NCBI RefSeq assembly: GCF_000003605.2
Contig: NW_003130360.1
Location: 338,464 to 365,353 of the forward strand
Reading direction: 5' to 3'
DNA from: Saccoglossus kowalevskii
Taxonomy: Eukaryota > Hemichordata > Enteropneusta > Harrimaniidae
DNA: 26,890 nucleotides
The position numbers were made by a program, and so were the translations under genes. The notes below the pieces were generated by a model. It saw nothing but the letters and a program-made list of their open reading frames with translations. It did no database searches and had not been told where the DNA came from. Each line of letters opens with the position of its first letter. Positions within the stretch are counted from its first letter, which is position 1. This document shows positions 1 to 9,800 of this stretch, in pieces.

Positions 1-175
1 GACTTCCGGGAGCAGACTATTGAGGATTATCTAGAAAAATTGGCTGAACTTCAAAAATATGACGTCATTCATGCACTACAATGCGTGTACTTTTTCGCAG
101 ATCCACGTAACAGTTTGGTTACTCTGCACGGGATGCTGGATACAAATGGTTTATTTATAATAAGAGCTGCATCAG
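1..175 (+). CDS. Histamine N-methyltransferase-like, internal exon (5' part cut by window edge)
   Basis: The frame is open from base 1 and ends at a GT donor (bases 176-177) in phase 1. The encoded stretch includes the run KYDVIHALQCVYFFADP and ends in FIIRAASG. In established vertebrate histamine N-methyltransferase (HNMT) the matching part reads K-W-D-x-I-H, then two aromatic residues, then a hydrophobic strand ending in V-V-S-G. The family transfers a methyl group from S-adenosylmethionine to the imidazole of histamine in the cytosol. This exon covers the middle-to-late Rossmann-fold part; the glycine-rich SAM-binding loop must lie upstream, outside the window. HNMT-like paralogs are numerous in invertebrates and their substrates are mostly untested, so the true substrate is open. 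Identification is by remembered family motifs, not by search. Confidence 0.85.
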
Positions 176-323
176 GTAATTTATCTATTCACAACCCAAT
201 TGGGAGTAACAATTGATTGAACTATTAAAAAGATAGGTAGTTGTGTTTTAAATAGTGTTTTATTTGTGAAACCTTGCCAATGCATCTTATTTTTGTGCAC
301 ATTCTTTTTCATCTTTCATATAG

Positions 324-670
324 GACACTGGGAAGATTGCTTATTGAAAATCGGCGAGTACTATCACGACCCACGTAGCCATTACATAGGGACAAAGTAT
401 ATTAAGACACTATTGCGTTCAGCTTTACAATCTGCAATTATAGAGTCATACTACTCTGAATTATCAATGAACGTAAGCGATTGCTTCAATAACGAATCCG
501 TAGATGGGAATAAGAAAATTGATTTTATTTTTCAGGTTTTGAATTTTCGTCAAAGTCTGCCTCCCGAAAAACAGCAGATTTTTTTCGAGTTTTTCAAAAA
601 ATGCTGTGATGAGGAAAATGGTGAGATGATCTTCAATACCATAGAGGAAGATTTGGTTATTATTAAGTAA
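324..670 (+). CDS. Histamine N-methyltransferase-like, terminal exon
   Basis: An AG acceptor at 322-323 follows a pyrimidine-rich tract, and the phase-1 join with the previous exon gives G-H-W-E-D-C. About 115 residues follow to a TAA at 668-670. The reading matches the C-terminal part of HNMT: an S-G-x-x-W/E-x-x-L segment, then ELSMNVSDCFNNES, which corresponds to the human segment with D-I-S-D-C-F, then a helical W/I-D-F stretch, and a final strand E-E-D-L-V-I-I-K like the family's S-F-I-V-I terminus. The intron is 148 bp (176-323). The ATG at 266 lies inside the intron and is not a credible start. The two exons together give about 173 residues of a family usually near 290. No frameshift or internal stop is present, so the gene looks functional. 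Confidence 0.87.
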
Positions 671-684
671 CTATAATAGGCTTG

Positions 685-690
685 AATAAA
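685..690 (+). promoter_or_regulatory. Candidate poly(A) signal of the methyltransferase gene
   Basis: AATAAA occurs 15 bases after the stop codon. A second AATAAA lies at 981-986. Either could end the transcript; the first would give a very short 3' UTR. In DNA this AT-rich the hexamer also occurs by chance. Confidence 0.4.
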
Positions 691-2667
691 ATACAAATAC
701 TAGAATATAATTAGCTAAAACTAAAACAAAACGAAAGGATCCGTTTGTTTGTGGATTTAATCTAAATGTAATATTGATGGCAAATATTGATGAACCTGTA
801 TTGTTGTGTATTGTATGATTTAGGAAAAAAAATTACACGTACAAATTATGGATACAAATAATATTGAAATTAATTATGGAACATAGTGAAGAAAAAATAA
901 CTTTCTAATAGCACAGATGATTATATATTTATGTTTAGAAATTATAATGGGTACGACACTATCAAAAAAAATCAATGCAAAATAAATAGAATTATACGCC
1001 GCTAATAATGCTCAATTTGATATATACCTCTCTTGGACTACGCAGTATCCATTGTAATGGAAGAACTACAACTTTGTAATGCAAATATGTATATCCAACC
1101 ATAACAGATATAGAGAATATGTTGTCTATAGTAATTCTCATTTATACAATGGGTAAGCAAGCAAACTATCACCAATAAAATAAACATTTTCAACCACCTT
1201 TGTCCGTTTATGCTATGAGCAGTAATCTTCCCAAATATCTGCATTTGGTTAACTTTGTACAATCACAGTCACTCTATCTCCGGTCTGGCAACGATCATTG
1301 TATTAGGTGTAAATTGGCGTTCTTTCCTGGCAAAGGCACGTTGCGGGCATTGTCACATTATCAGTACACAGTCGGTCACTATTTTGACATCGTCAGTGTT
1401 ACGTGTTTTTTTTTTTACAACTTTATTCCAAAATTCAAACTTTTTTACATAATTTTTTAATCAGGATATCTGTATAAGGTGATATTTTAGCTGGCGAGTA
1501 GTTCTTTAATTTATCTATTTTACCAGCAGCGACACTTTTTCGCACACATTTTTCATACCTTTATCCAGAAAATTTTCGTGTTTGATTTAGAAGATGAACA
1601 TAATGGCAGGAACTGGATGTTTATGAGTTGGTAGGCTGGTTTTGAAATGAAACTCATAGTGCTAATTTCATCTTGTTTACATGTTTGTTTACGTTGTAGT
1701 TGCCCGAATTTGAGGTAAAAGTGAAGTCATACAACGAGGTATCGCTTTGCATGACGGCAAATTTGCCGATTTTAATTAATATTCTGACGGTATTGTAATC
1801 TATGACTGCCTTACTCGCTCGACCCGGGTGTGAACGGTTTGTTTACCCACAACGCGGTTCGAGACAAAAGAACGCTAATCATTTCCAGACCTGGGATGAG
1901 GGACTGTAGTACAAGTGTGTCATTTCATTCCCATTGTGTGACTTGAGTATGTTTTTCTATCTTATTGTAATCAGGGCCATCTGAAGTTCATTATTAGAAA
2001 ATGCCTAATATTTATACTTTAGTTAACATTTGATCTTTGTGAGAAGTCATTGTATGGTGATTACATCTGGTCAAGGTTTGTATTCAAGCTCACTTGTCAA
2101 CAATTGCTTGAGCTTGGTACTGTCACCAGTAAAAACACATTCTTTTAGTTTTGTTAGTTTGTTAAACCAGACGTGAGGCACTGTGGTTAAACATAAGACA
2201 GTATTATACTGTAAGCAGTTGTACTGGGCACTAGTCCTCATTGTTCAATGAGTTATAAACTAAGTGCAATAAGTTCTGTAAAGTTGCTACTGTATATGCA
2301 CAATAAGTTATATCCTTATATATTATAAGTTGCTATAAAGCATATTCAGTATTATTCAGTGTAATAAGTTTTCTAAAGATATTACTGTGCAATCGGTTAT
2401 ATTAAGTCACATAAGGTAATTATACTATAAGTTGGCATATATAGTAGTTATTAACTGAGCAGTATTTGCCTATTAAGTTCACTTTGCACAATTATACGTG
2501 TCATTTCAATATCATTATTTAGAATGCCTTGACTTAAGATAAAGAGTTTTAGACTAAAACGCGAACAAAATAAAATACATGCAGGAAATAAGAGCATGCT
2601 TGTCGCAGCTTCAATAGCACAGTAAACAACAAAACCTTGGAGTAAATATTTAAACATTTCCTCAGTC
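691..2667. other. Non-coding stretch, no gene seen
   Basis: AT-rich DNA with only short open frames that have no coding character. Between about 2260 and 2440 the motif ATAAGTT and close variants recur many times at irregular spacing, which looks like a decayed short-period repeat. A somewhat GC-richer patch lies at about 1800-1910. It may include introns of the exon-like frame that starts near 2668. Confidence 0.5.
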
Positions 2668-2826
2668 AGGTAATCGTGTAAAATTAGATGTTACCCATGA
2701 AGTTGATAATTTTATTGACCAATTAATGAACAAACCTGACAGACTAACAAATCAAAGTGAAATATCTTCAAATGTAATGCAATTACTAAACCAGTTTGAC
2801 CTGTATCAAAAGAATATTGTGAGTAC

Positions 2827-2835
2827 TGATTGGAT
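2827..2835 (+). repeat. 9-bp target-site duplication, left copy
   Basis: TGATTGGAT, directly repeated at 4160-4168 on the other side of the inverted-repeat element. The match is 9 of 9. Confidence 0.9.
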
Positions 2836-3118
2836 CAATCTGATTAAAATCTGATGTAGTGTACGGGTTTTAATTATTTTGGCTATAAATTTATTTTTTA
2901 TTACTTTTGTTATTAATGCCTTTTTGTTTTATTATTTTACTTTGATTTTGAGATTTTTTTTAAATTCCGCCCTACATACATCTGACCCGATGCCTATGTA
3001 ACGAGATTTCAACGAGACCCACTATCGACGATTTTAGTCAACGAATCACAGACCTCCTTTTATAGCGCACATGATTACGTCACCGGGCAGAGTCAGGTGG
3101 CAGACACAGTCAAATAAA

Positions 3119-3166
3119 ATGGCGGACTATACCGACGTTAGCGACCGAGAAAAACACGGCTTTTCG
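3119..3166 (+). CDS. Candidate first coding exon carried inside the MULE-like element
   Basis: An ATG in a favourable context (AAAATGG) begins MADYTDVSDREKHGFS, ending phase 0 at TCG followed by GTAAGT, a consensus donor (GT at 3167-3168). The composition, rich in Asp and Ser with no stop, is typical of an N-terminal coding exon. It lies just inside the left arm of the element, where a transposase promoter or a captured gene's first exon would sit. I do not recognise the protein. Confidence 0.45.
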
Positions 3167-3241
3167 GTAAGTTTATCATTGTTAAATGCAACGAAATGCA
3201 TTTTTTATGTTTATATTGTGGCTTGAATGGTTCGACTTTAG

Positions 3242-3457
3242 ATCGTTATTTTCCGTAGTTATTCTGGAAGTGACGATTTTGTTTCCACCGGTTCGACCGA
3301 ACACCGGTGTCTTTTTCCAGTCGCTTGCCCTGGAGACGGGTGATGTTTTGTTGACGATCGGGCCAAAATCTTCTACGGTATTGAAGCCGTAGCTGTAAAT
3401 ATTCATCAAATTGTATCAACATTTTGTACATTATACAATAACTATTTAGTAAAGTAA
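3242..3457 (+). pseudogene. Candidate second exon of the element's gene, with an in-frame TGA
   Basis: An AG acceptor at 3240-3241 joins in phase 0 to the exon ending at 3166. The frame then reads I-V-I-F-R-S-Y-S-G-S-D-D-F-V-S-T-G-S and continues to G-D-G, where a TGA occurs at 3341-3343. It then resumes in the same frame as C-F-V-D-D-R-A-K-I-F-Y-G-I-E-A-V to a TAA at 3455-3457. Both halves look protein-like, so one TGA may have inactivated a longer frame. A poly(A) signal (AATAAA, 3815-3820) and a good acceptor near 3655 (TTCCATTCTAG) lie downstream, so the element may hold a small multi-exon unit. The splice choice is not proven. Confidence 0.3.
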
Positions 3458-3814
3458 TTGAGCTGATTTGGACTGGAATAAAATATTTGGAACACATCGC
3501 AATTGATCAGGAAATATTTGTTTGCTCCAATTTTCTGCGTCGATGCCGTGGGCCGGTGACCGTTATACAATTTGAAATCAGTTTGCATTGTTTACTATAG
3601 CTGTTTACAGTGTTCTAATCATTACGATTTACTTATTTTTTTGCTTCCATTCTAGATAATTATGCTCAATGTTTGATGTAAAATTGAAGCGATGACTGAG
3701 TAAACGAACCTTGGCTGGCGAAGATGTATCAGGAAGTGTACACATTTGTTGGAAGTGAAAAAAATATTCAATGTAATGACAAAAATTGTAAAATGCTGTG
3801 GAATTTCTTTTGTA

Positions 3815-3820
3815 AATAAA
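3815..3820 (+). promoter_or_regulatory. Candidate poly(A) signal inside the MULE-like element
   Basis: AATAAA preceded by TTTTGTA, before the right arm and on the same strand as the candidate exons. It is consistent with the end of a transcript carried by the element. Confidence 0.3.
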
Positions 3821-4159
3821 AATATACTAGCAATTTTCTATTAATGGTTTATTCAAGTGGGCAAAATATAATGTACAGAAAGATTGCCCGTAGAGTATCG
3901 CTACACTGAAAAGTAAGCAACCGACAGCCTGTATAAAAGGGGGTCTGTGATTGGCTGTTACTTACGCGAGATTTGAACGGGACTCACATAGGCGTCGGAT
4001 CAGATGTATGTAGGGCGGAATTAAAAAAAAAATCACAAAATCAAAGTAAAATAATAAAATAAAAAGGCATTAATAACAAAAGTAATAAAAAAAAATTAAA
4101 ATAAATTTATAGCCAAAATAATCAAAGCCCGTGCACTACATTAGATTTTAATCAGATTG

Positions 4160-4168
4160 TGATTGGAT
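4160..4168 (+). repeat. 9-bp target-site duplication, right copy
   Basis: TGATTGGAT, identical to 2827-2835. Confidence 0.9.
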
Positions 4169-4244
4169 AGATGTTATAAATGGACTCTCTGTTGGTTTAC
4201 AAAACCTTCGGCCGGAACGCAGCCAAGCGTTTTGACCGTTATTA

Positions 4245-5540
4245 GGCCACACTGATTTAATTTTATGGATGACATCCTCTGAAGACCCCAAAACTAATGC
4301 GAGAGGGCGAAAAAAAAATCCTGCCAAAAAAATGATGCTAAAATCACAGGACTACGGAGCTGTTATTACGTATTGAACCACAGTGTATCAAAACAACAAC
4401 AACAAGTCTTTATTTGTAGGAGGCACATGTTGATGTACACATCTCTTACTGTATTACTGTCACAGGTATCATCACCTTTGATTTTGAAAAGGCTAGAGGA
4501 TAAGGCAGGTGTTAGCTTTGCCAAAGGCATACACACCAACTCAATAATAAAGAAAAACTTACTTTGTTGTATTGAATAAAAAAATAATTAAAAATGAACA
4601 ATAAGTTTGTCAACAGCAACTTGGAAATTAACTTCTTTGACATTCAAATTACAGCTCTTAAAGTGACACTTCGGATAGACTAAGTGTAGACACAAATGCT
4701 CTAGAACTACTTCAACTATGTAACAAATTATAAGAGGCTCGATATTGAAAAAAAATACACCAACAGAGAGTCAACAAAAATTTGGATGCAGAAAATTATG
4801 TACATGTATCTTGATGAAAATTTGTCTTATGATCAAATTATTACTGACTGTATGTGCAAGCAAATTATCCGAATCAGAAAATGAAAAAAAATAATAAGAA
4901 ACTTTTCTTCACTCCGAAAGGAGACTTCGGCCGAGAAGCTTCCGCTGCTTTCGTTGCAGTTTTGTCGACTTCAATGCGGACAAAGCAACCAAACTGACTT
5001 GTCGCCTGACCGACTTTTAGGCCACCACGCACCTCCACTCCTCTCCCATTCCTCTCATCGTTGCAGAAGAAACGCGGGACCGCTCTGGACAATATGTCCT
5101 TAAAGTTGTCTGGGCGAAACTCGCTTGCCGCTGTCGATCTCTCGTATAGCTGTGTAAACGTCACATCTCCCTGGCCAACGTCAATTGCGTATCAGTCTAC
5201 AACAATCCCTCCGTTTTACCTCTGAACTTTTATGCTCACGTATTTTGGTGGTGTGGTCGCCACGTTGGATCATTTATGACAAAATTGGCATGTTTTGAGA
5301 CAATCTCCTTCCCATAGGTCTTTGCGCTTTACGTAACGCGCATCTAACTGTGCGGAGTTTGGTTTTTAGGTAGTCCAAAATGAGTTTTATGACAAGTCGG
5401 CGCTTTGCGACAATATGAGTCGGCAAGTTCCGGACAGAAAACTGATCTTTGGAGACTCGTCGTCGGAGATTTTTTTTTTGAGAACAGGCGAAAACTAATG
5501 CGCGCGCGGATGTCATCCATAAAATTAAGTCGGTGTGGCC
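4245..5540. mobile_element. Terminal-inverted-repeat element with TTA flanks, PIF/Harbinger-like, 1,296 bp
   Basis: The left end (4245-4277) begins GGCCACACTGATTTAATTTT and ends GACATCC. The right end (5508-5540) is its reverse complement with 2 differences over 33 bp. Both ends are flanked by TTA (4242-4244 and 5541-5543). GG-starting ends and a 3-bp TWA duplication are the known hallmarks of PIF/Harbinger, but a 3-bp match has a notable chance probability. Inside the ends, a short A-rich run after a GCGA or TCTC motif is also loosely shared. Minus-strand open frames lie near the right end (see separate entries). It starts 10 bp after the stop codon of the interrupted exon-like frame. Confidence 0.65.
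4874..5200 (-). pseudogene. Unidentified minus-strand coding-like frame inside the TIR element
   Basis: Reading the minus strand from about 5200, a frame begins after a TGA as Y-A-I-D-V-G-Q-G-D-V-T-F-T-Q-L-Y-E-R-S. It continues through F-R-P-D-N-F-K-D-I-L-S-R-A-V-P-R-F-F-C-N-D and a basic region ending P-K-S-P-F-G-V-K-K-S, then becomes low complexity. GC content and amino-acid mix are higher and more protein-like than in neighbouring DNA. No DDE or MYB/SANT motif can be seen. It may be a fragment of an accessory or transposase gene, or captured sequence. A second basic minus-strand frame (5274-5516), rich in Arg and Lys, lies upstream in the same direction and may be a preceding piece. Confidence 0.3.
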
Positions 5541-5543
5541 TTA

Positions 5544-5975
5544 GGCGGGATTATTAGATTTAAGTAGCGCCACCAACGGCACGAAATCCTGTTTTTATAA
5601 AAATGCGGAAGTGATGTGGTAACTTCCCGCGGTATTTTCTTTTTGTGTTATTTTAGAATCTTGTCAAAAATCATAATTTAAAAATGACTAATATGCAGGT
5701 CTAAAATGCAACGTTGTCCAATAGGTTTTCGATAAAAAAATCAACGAATGTATTAAAATATGCAATTTACAATGACCTTCGTATTCACTTTTCAAAATCA
5801 AAACATTAAGTTTGGTGTTTTTGTAAGTGTCGCATTTTCTTATAAAAATACTTTTTAATTTTCTGGTTTGACTAGGACAAAAAATATGTTTGAATTCATA
5901 ATTTAATATAAAAATATCAGTACTACACTCAGCGAGCGTTGCAATTTTGACCTTTGCACTGGCGTGTATGACAAG
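5544..5975. other. Non-coding stretch between element and LTR
   Basis: No gene seen. A short imperfect hairpin (GCGGAAGT paired with ACTTCCCGC) lies at 5607-5632. The rest is AT-rich. Confidence 0.4.
5972..5975 (+). repeat. 4-bp target-site duplication of the LTR, left copy
   Basis: CAAG, repeated directly after the LTR at 6668-6671. Confidence 0.65.
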
Positions 5976-6667
5976 TGTTACGATGTTCTATTTTTGCTGT
6001 AATATAAATGTATTTTGATAATGCCCAGTTAGCTAGCGAGGCTTGCCCAGCTGCGGAATTAGAATAGACAGCATGTATTGTCATTGCTAATTAATATTCT
6101 TTTATTCGTGATTGTGCTCAGCTCCAGTGTCAACGTGGCAGCCAACTTACGTCTCAAGATATTGCTTTTCAAATCCGGCATCTGTGACTGATTGATGCAA
6201 GACAGCCTATTGTGGTTCTGCGCTGTAAAACCAAACATTCTTCAAAGACCTGTGTTTCGTCAGAAAGCGTGGTTTGTTGATCTTGGTTCTTTCTCTGCAC
6301 GGACGGCATGAAAGTCGCGTAAAATTACGGTCAGTGTCGTGTAATTTGCATTTCCCGAAACCTCGTAGTTTGGAGCTGTAGAACTGATATCGTCGTCGAC
6401 GTTGCTGTGAATGACTGTACTATCGCTGAAACTACGCAGTACGAGTTCTGCACTTAGGTAGGGTAGGCAATTCCGGGCTGGGCTATTATCATTAATGTTA
6501 TTATTGTGATTTATATTACTCCTGTTAATGATTTATGCTTATTGTATTGTATTATTAAATTAGTATTATTTGACATATTCTGGTTTTGTGTCTTTGTTTG
6601 ACCTTTAGTGTTGCGTCCCGGAGTGCGGGATATTGGCGGCCAGGTTCCCGTATTCCCGTTCGTAACA
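5976..6667. mobile_element. Solo LTR of an LTR retrotransposon, 692 bp
   Basis: It begins TGTTACG and ends CGTAACA, a perfect 7-bp terminal inverted repeat with the canonical TG...CA ends. It is flanked by CAAG on both sides. Inside there is no long frame, and composition rises in GC in the middle and just before the 3' end. No primer-binding site, polypurine tract or second LTR is seen next to it, so it is read as a solo LTR left by recombination between two LTRs. A 4-bp TSD fits Ty3/gypsy-type elements. Orientation cannot be fixed because the ends are symmetrical and no clear AATAAA is visible. Confidence 0.7.
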
Positions 6668-6702
6668 CAAGCCACTTTCTGTCTAATGATGGCGTTGGCA
6701 TA

Positions 6703-6730
6703 GCCACAGTCCCTCTAGAGGGGCTGTGGC
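6703..6730. repeat. 28-bp near-perfect palindrome
   Basis: GCCACAG at the left pairs with CTGTGGC at the right. The centre CCCTCTAGAGGG is self-complementary, with one T/G mismatch on each side. It would form a cruciform or RNA hairpin with a very small loop. It stands alone, 36 bp after the LTR, and no protein-coding or RNA-gene context explains it. Confidence 0.85.
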
Positions 6731-6778
6731 GTAGCATAACACGTTTATCGAGCGGTCTCTGAATCTTTCAGTGTTTGG

Positions 6779-6784
6779 CTAATC
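6779..6784 (+). repeat. 6-bp target-site duplication, left copy
   Basis: CTAATC directly before the left end of the 4.5-kb element; it recurs at 11280-11285 directly after the right end. Confidence 0.6.
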
Positions 6785-6804
6785 TACTGTGGCCCATATA
6801 TACA

Positions 6805-6870
6805 ATTGGTCCGCTACTTGAAAACTGCTCCGCTTCATGAAAATTGCTCAGTTTTCTAGAAAATCGCGTC
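6805..6870 (-). repeat. Left subterminal 19-bp repeat array (3-4 units)
   Basis: Units such as CTCCGCTTCATGAAAATTG, the reverse complement of the right-end units. The last unit is degraded (TTTTCTAGAAAATCG). Confidence 0.7.
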
Positions 6871-9800
6871 GTATGTTGCGAGGTAACCTTCGACCTTAAG
6901 GTATGACCCAGAAGAACAACATGTAAGGTATACCATTGTTTGTGTATGCTTACGAAGTCGGGTAAACCACGTTTTCACTTGTTTGTTAAATAAAATGAAG
7001 TCAACCAACCTGCTTACTTTAAACATCATATCTGCATGTGTTGAATGTATTGACATCATGATGCTGACTGTAGACTTTCAATGTAAACAGATTACAAGTC
7101 AGTGTGCCATTCTAACCCTATCCCGGGAACCCTATACAACCACAAATTTTTACCATTCGTTACCAAAATCTACTGTGCCGTGTATCACGTTTACATCACT
7201 ATAAATCAGTTTCATGCCTTTACTACTACTAAGTTATTTGGCTTTTATTCACCCATCAAACGAGCGAATTAATGTTGTCAACATATATGAGAGTGGGCAA
7301 AGGAGATAGCTGATACAGGTTACAGAAAATAAAAATGGCATTTTACGTTTTTACAAGAAATAAAATGAAAATTCCATTTATAGTAAAAAAAATAGGTTTT
7401 TACACTTTACAGATAAAACAAATTCATAATTACATTTTAAAGTTGTTTAATATATTTGATAATTTGTGTTTAAGAATCAAACAATATCACACATAATAAT
7501 CTTCCGGTCACGGTCAACTCGTTCTGCTGTGACAAATCTTCGGTTTGTGTGACGTACACCCGCGAACCAGGACAGGAATGATGTTGAAAGTTAAAGTGCG
7601 ATATTATTTCCAATGTAATATACTTTCCAGTGTTCTAAGAATAATATTTGACGAGAACACTTGCACACCGTATTAAATAGTGTAGATAACATTGCGTACA
7701 TGTCATTGTAAAAGTCGGAATATTTTGAACATCGTGTGAACTTCGAACGTCACTCTAAATGACTCATTGTTTTAGTAAATAAGCATACAAATTAAATATG
7801 CATATAATAATTTGCATCTTCGTCTTGAAAACCAGTAGCCCGAGTCATTAGATGAGATGTTCAATATACTACTACCTTGAAAGGGACTCTTAGATTTTGT
7901 GTCAATATTGTATTTTTGTGAATATTTTAGGTCATTTATGTCAAAACTGCTATTTCAGACGACTTCTTGAAAACTACCAGCTCAATTGATATACTTGTTA
8001 TGGAGCTATCGTGGGTTAATCTGATAGATATTTTTGTTTTGGGACGATATCAACAATTCTCAATTCTTAAGAATTATTTTTTTCATGTTTGGAAAAATAA
8101 AATCATACGTGGTCATGCTTGACATGCATGTGGAATCATCAATAGAACGGAACTAGAAGAGAAAGCTTTTTCACATAATAGAATAGTTGAATTACAAAAA
8201 CAATGCGACGCGTATTATGTACAACGCCAGGCAAAATAATATTAATTCTTTATAATCCTTAAGTAAATAACACATCTAGTGTTTGCCTGTTGAACTTCCA
8301 CGTACAATTGCCAAGATACGCACAGAGGTGCTCGTCATATTGCTAGGTTGTTTTATTTTGTTTATAAATGTAATATTTGTATTTACTGATAGTTTCTGCA
8401 ATTGTATCTTTGGTATCAGTATTTCAGAGAATCCCGGGACTCCCAACAACAGATAATTTCAATAACTCGTTGCGCACATTGCAAGCATGGTGTATTTATT
8501 ATTATTTAATATAAAATACAATTATAAGTATGATCAACTGATACGATTACAAAATGTAATATCGATGTGTTCAGCAACTACCGGTATACATACATAACCA
8601 ATATAAGTTTACAAAAATACTTCTAGTGCGACGTCTATGTAAACTTAAAAAAAATTTTTTGTTGTTGAAAAAATCAATATCAAACTTACAGACTGCAAAC
8701 TAAACTAGTTCAGGGAAGATATACAATTGTCAAAATACAAGCGTGTAAATAAATATTTCGTCAAATTTAATCCGAATAAGCTGTACACTTGACGTACGAG
8801 TTATTGGTAAATATAAATACGCCGTACTTTGAAATGTACGAGTTATTAGTATAAATAAAATAATTTGAATATGAATATGTAACTGCAAGGATTCAATCAA
8901 CAAGATATAAAACGTGTGTGGCCGAAATTTCGTGGCCGAAACTATCTATACATTTGAGATATACGTAACAACTTGGCCCTCTGCCGTCGATGTATCAACA
9001 GCAGAACGTGTATTTTCAATGCACATTACAGCGCAAAAGAAATTCAAGAACTTCACTGCGCTTGTGCAATGACCTCACCCGGAAGTTTTAGCCCACGGAA
9101 GATTCTTTGCATTCAAAGGGGAAAGTACAAGTTTGTAATTTCGTACGAATTACAACATTTATTGTGGGAAAATGGTTTATATACTTACAAAAAATAAGAT
9201 TAGTGTATAAATTAGAATAGAATAGCTGATTACGTTTTACACCTTGCTCATGTCTACGAAATTACGTTTTTTATTTATTTAAATTACATTATTACGAAAA
9301 TAAAAACAATTGATTACAGCTTACGAAAATACCTCTTGCCGACCGTCATATCACATGATTCGCAACTACGGGTCGTGAATCAGACACTAATGTTCATGAC
9401 TTATCTAATTACAAAAAATCTGTGTGATTGTCAAAGCTGAAGTGATAGAATGGTCAACTAAACTAATTGCACGGAAAAACAATATGTTATCTAAAATAAT
9501 TGAAATGTGTGCGCTTTTGGCGCGACACACAAATCTTACCTACACGCTATGAGGACATGCTGCAATTCGTGTGTCTTTTTTCTACAATTTGGTTGTGAAT
9601 GTATTGTGCACACATGATTTCTAAAATATATTAAAAAAAAGCGATAAACGTCAAGACAAAATTTCGCCCACAAAGCCCATGCACATATCATGGACTATGT
9701 TTGGTCTATAATGAGGTGCAGTCAGTCATAATTTGATCTAAAATGCGATATACTTTTCACTTTCAAATGGTCTATGACCATGTATGGATTTGGGAGTCTG

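Larger units (their letters stand above)
2836..4159. mobile_element. Long-inverted-repeat DNA transposon, MULE-like, 1,324 bp
   Basis: The left end CAATCTGATTAAAATCTGAT is repeated inverted at the right end (GATTTTAATCAGATTG). The arms stay similar for roughly 240 bp on each side, with a few substitutions and small indels. They share the T-rich tract near 2940, an AATTCCGCCCTACATACATC segment, and a more diverged AATCACAGACC segment. Flanking 9-bp direct repeats are perfect. A 9-bp TSD with long inverted repeats is typical of Mutator-like elements, and also occurs in Rehavkus-type and some Merlin elements, so the superfamily is inferred. No complete transposase frame is present, so it is probably non-autonomous. 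The low arm divergence and perfect TSD suggest a fairly recent insertion. Confidence 0.85.
2668..4234 (+). pseudogene. Exon-like reading frame interrupted by a 1.3-kb element
   Basis: After a possible acceptor (TTTCCTCAG ending at 2667) a frame runs S-G-N-R-V-K-L-D-V-T-H-E-V-D-N and continues through N-Q-S-E-I-S-S-N-V-M-Q-L-L-N-Q-F-D-L to S-T-D-W at 2833. There it meets the inverted-repeat element. Removing the element and one copy of the TSD lets the same frame continue as I-D-V-I-N-G-L-S-V-G-L-Q-N-L-R-P-E-R-S-Q-A-F to a TGA at about 4232-4234. Composition is protein-like: a hydrophilic helical stretch with regularly spaced Leu/Ile/Val. I do not recognise the family. It could be an exon of a host gene broken by the insertion, or part of an older element's gene. 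The second element (from 4245) begins just after the stop. Confidence 0.5.

Noticed and set aside
266-323. ATG-started extension of the methyltransferase terminal exon
   Set aside because: It lies in the 148-bp intron between a GT donor and an AG acceptor; the residues are hydrophobic intron translation and the phase-1 splice gives the family sequence.
3182-3497. Minus-strand and offset frames inside the MULE-like element
   Set aside because: The plus-strand frame has a better start context and splice signals and a more protein-like reading; the others are shadows.
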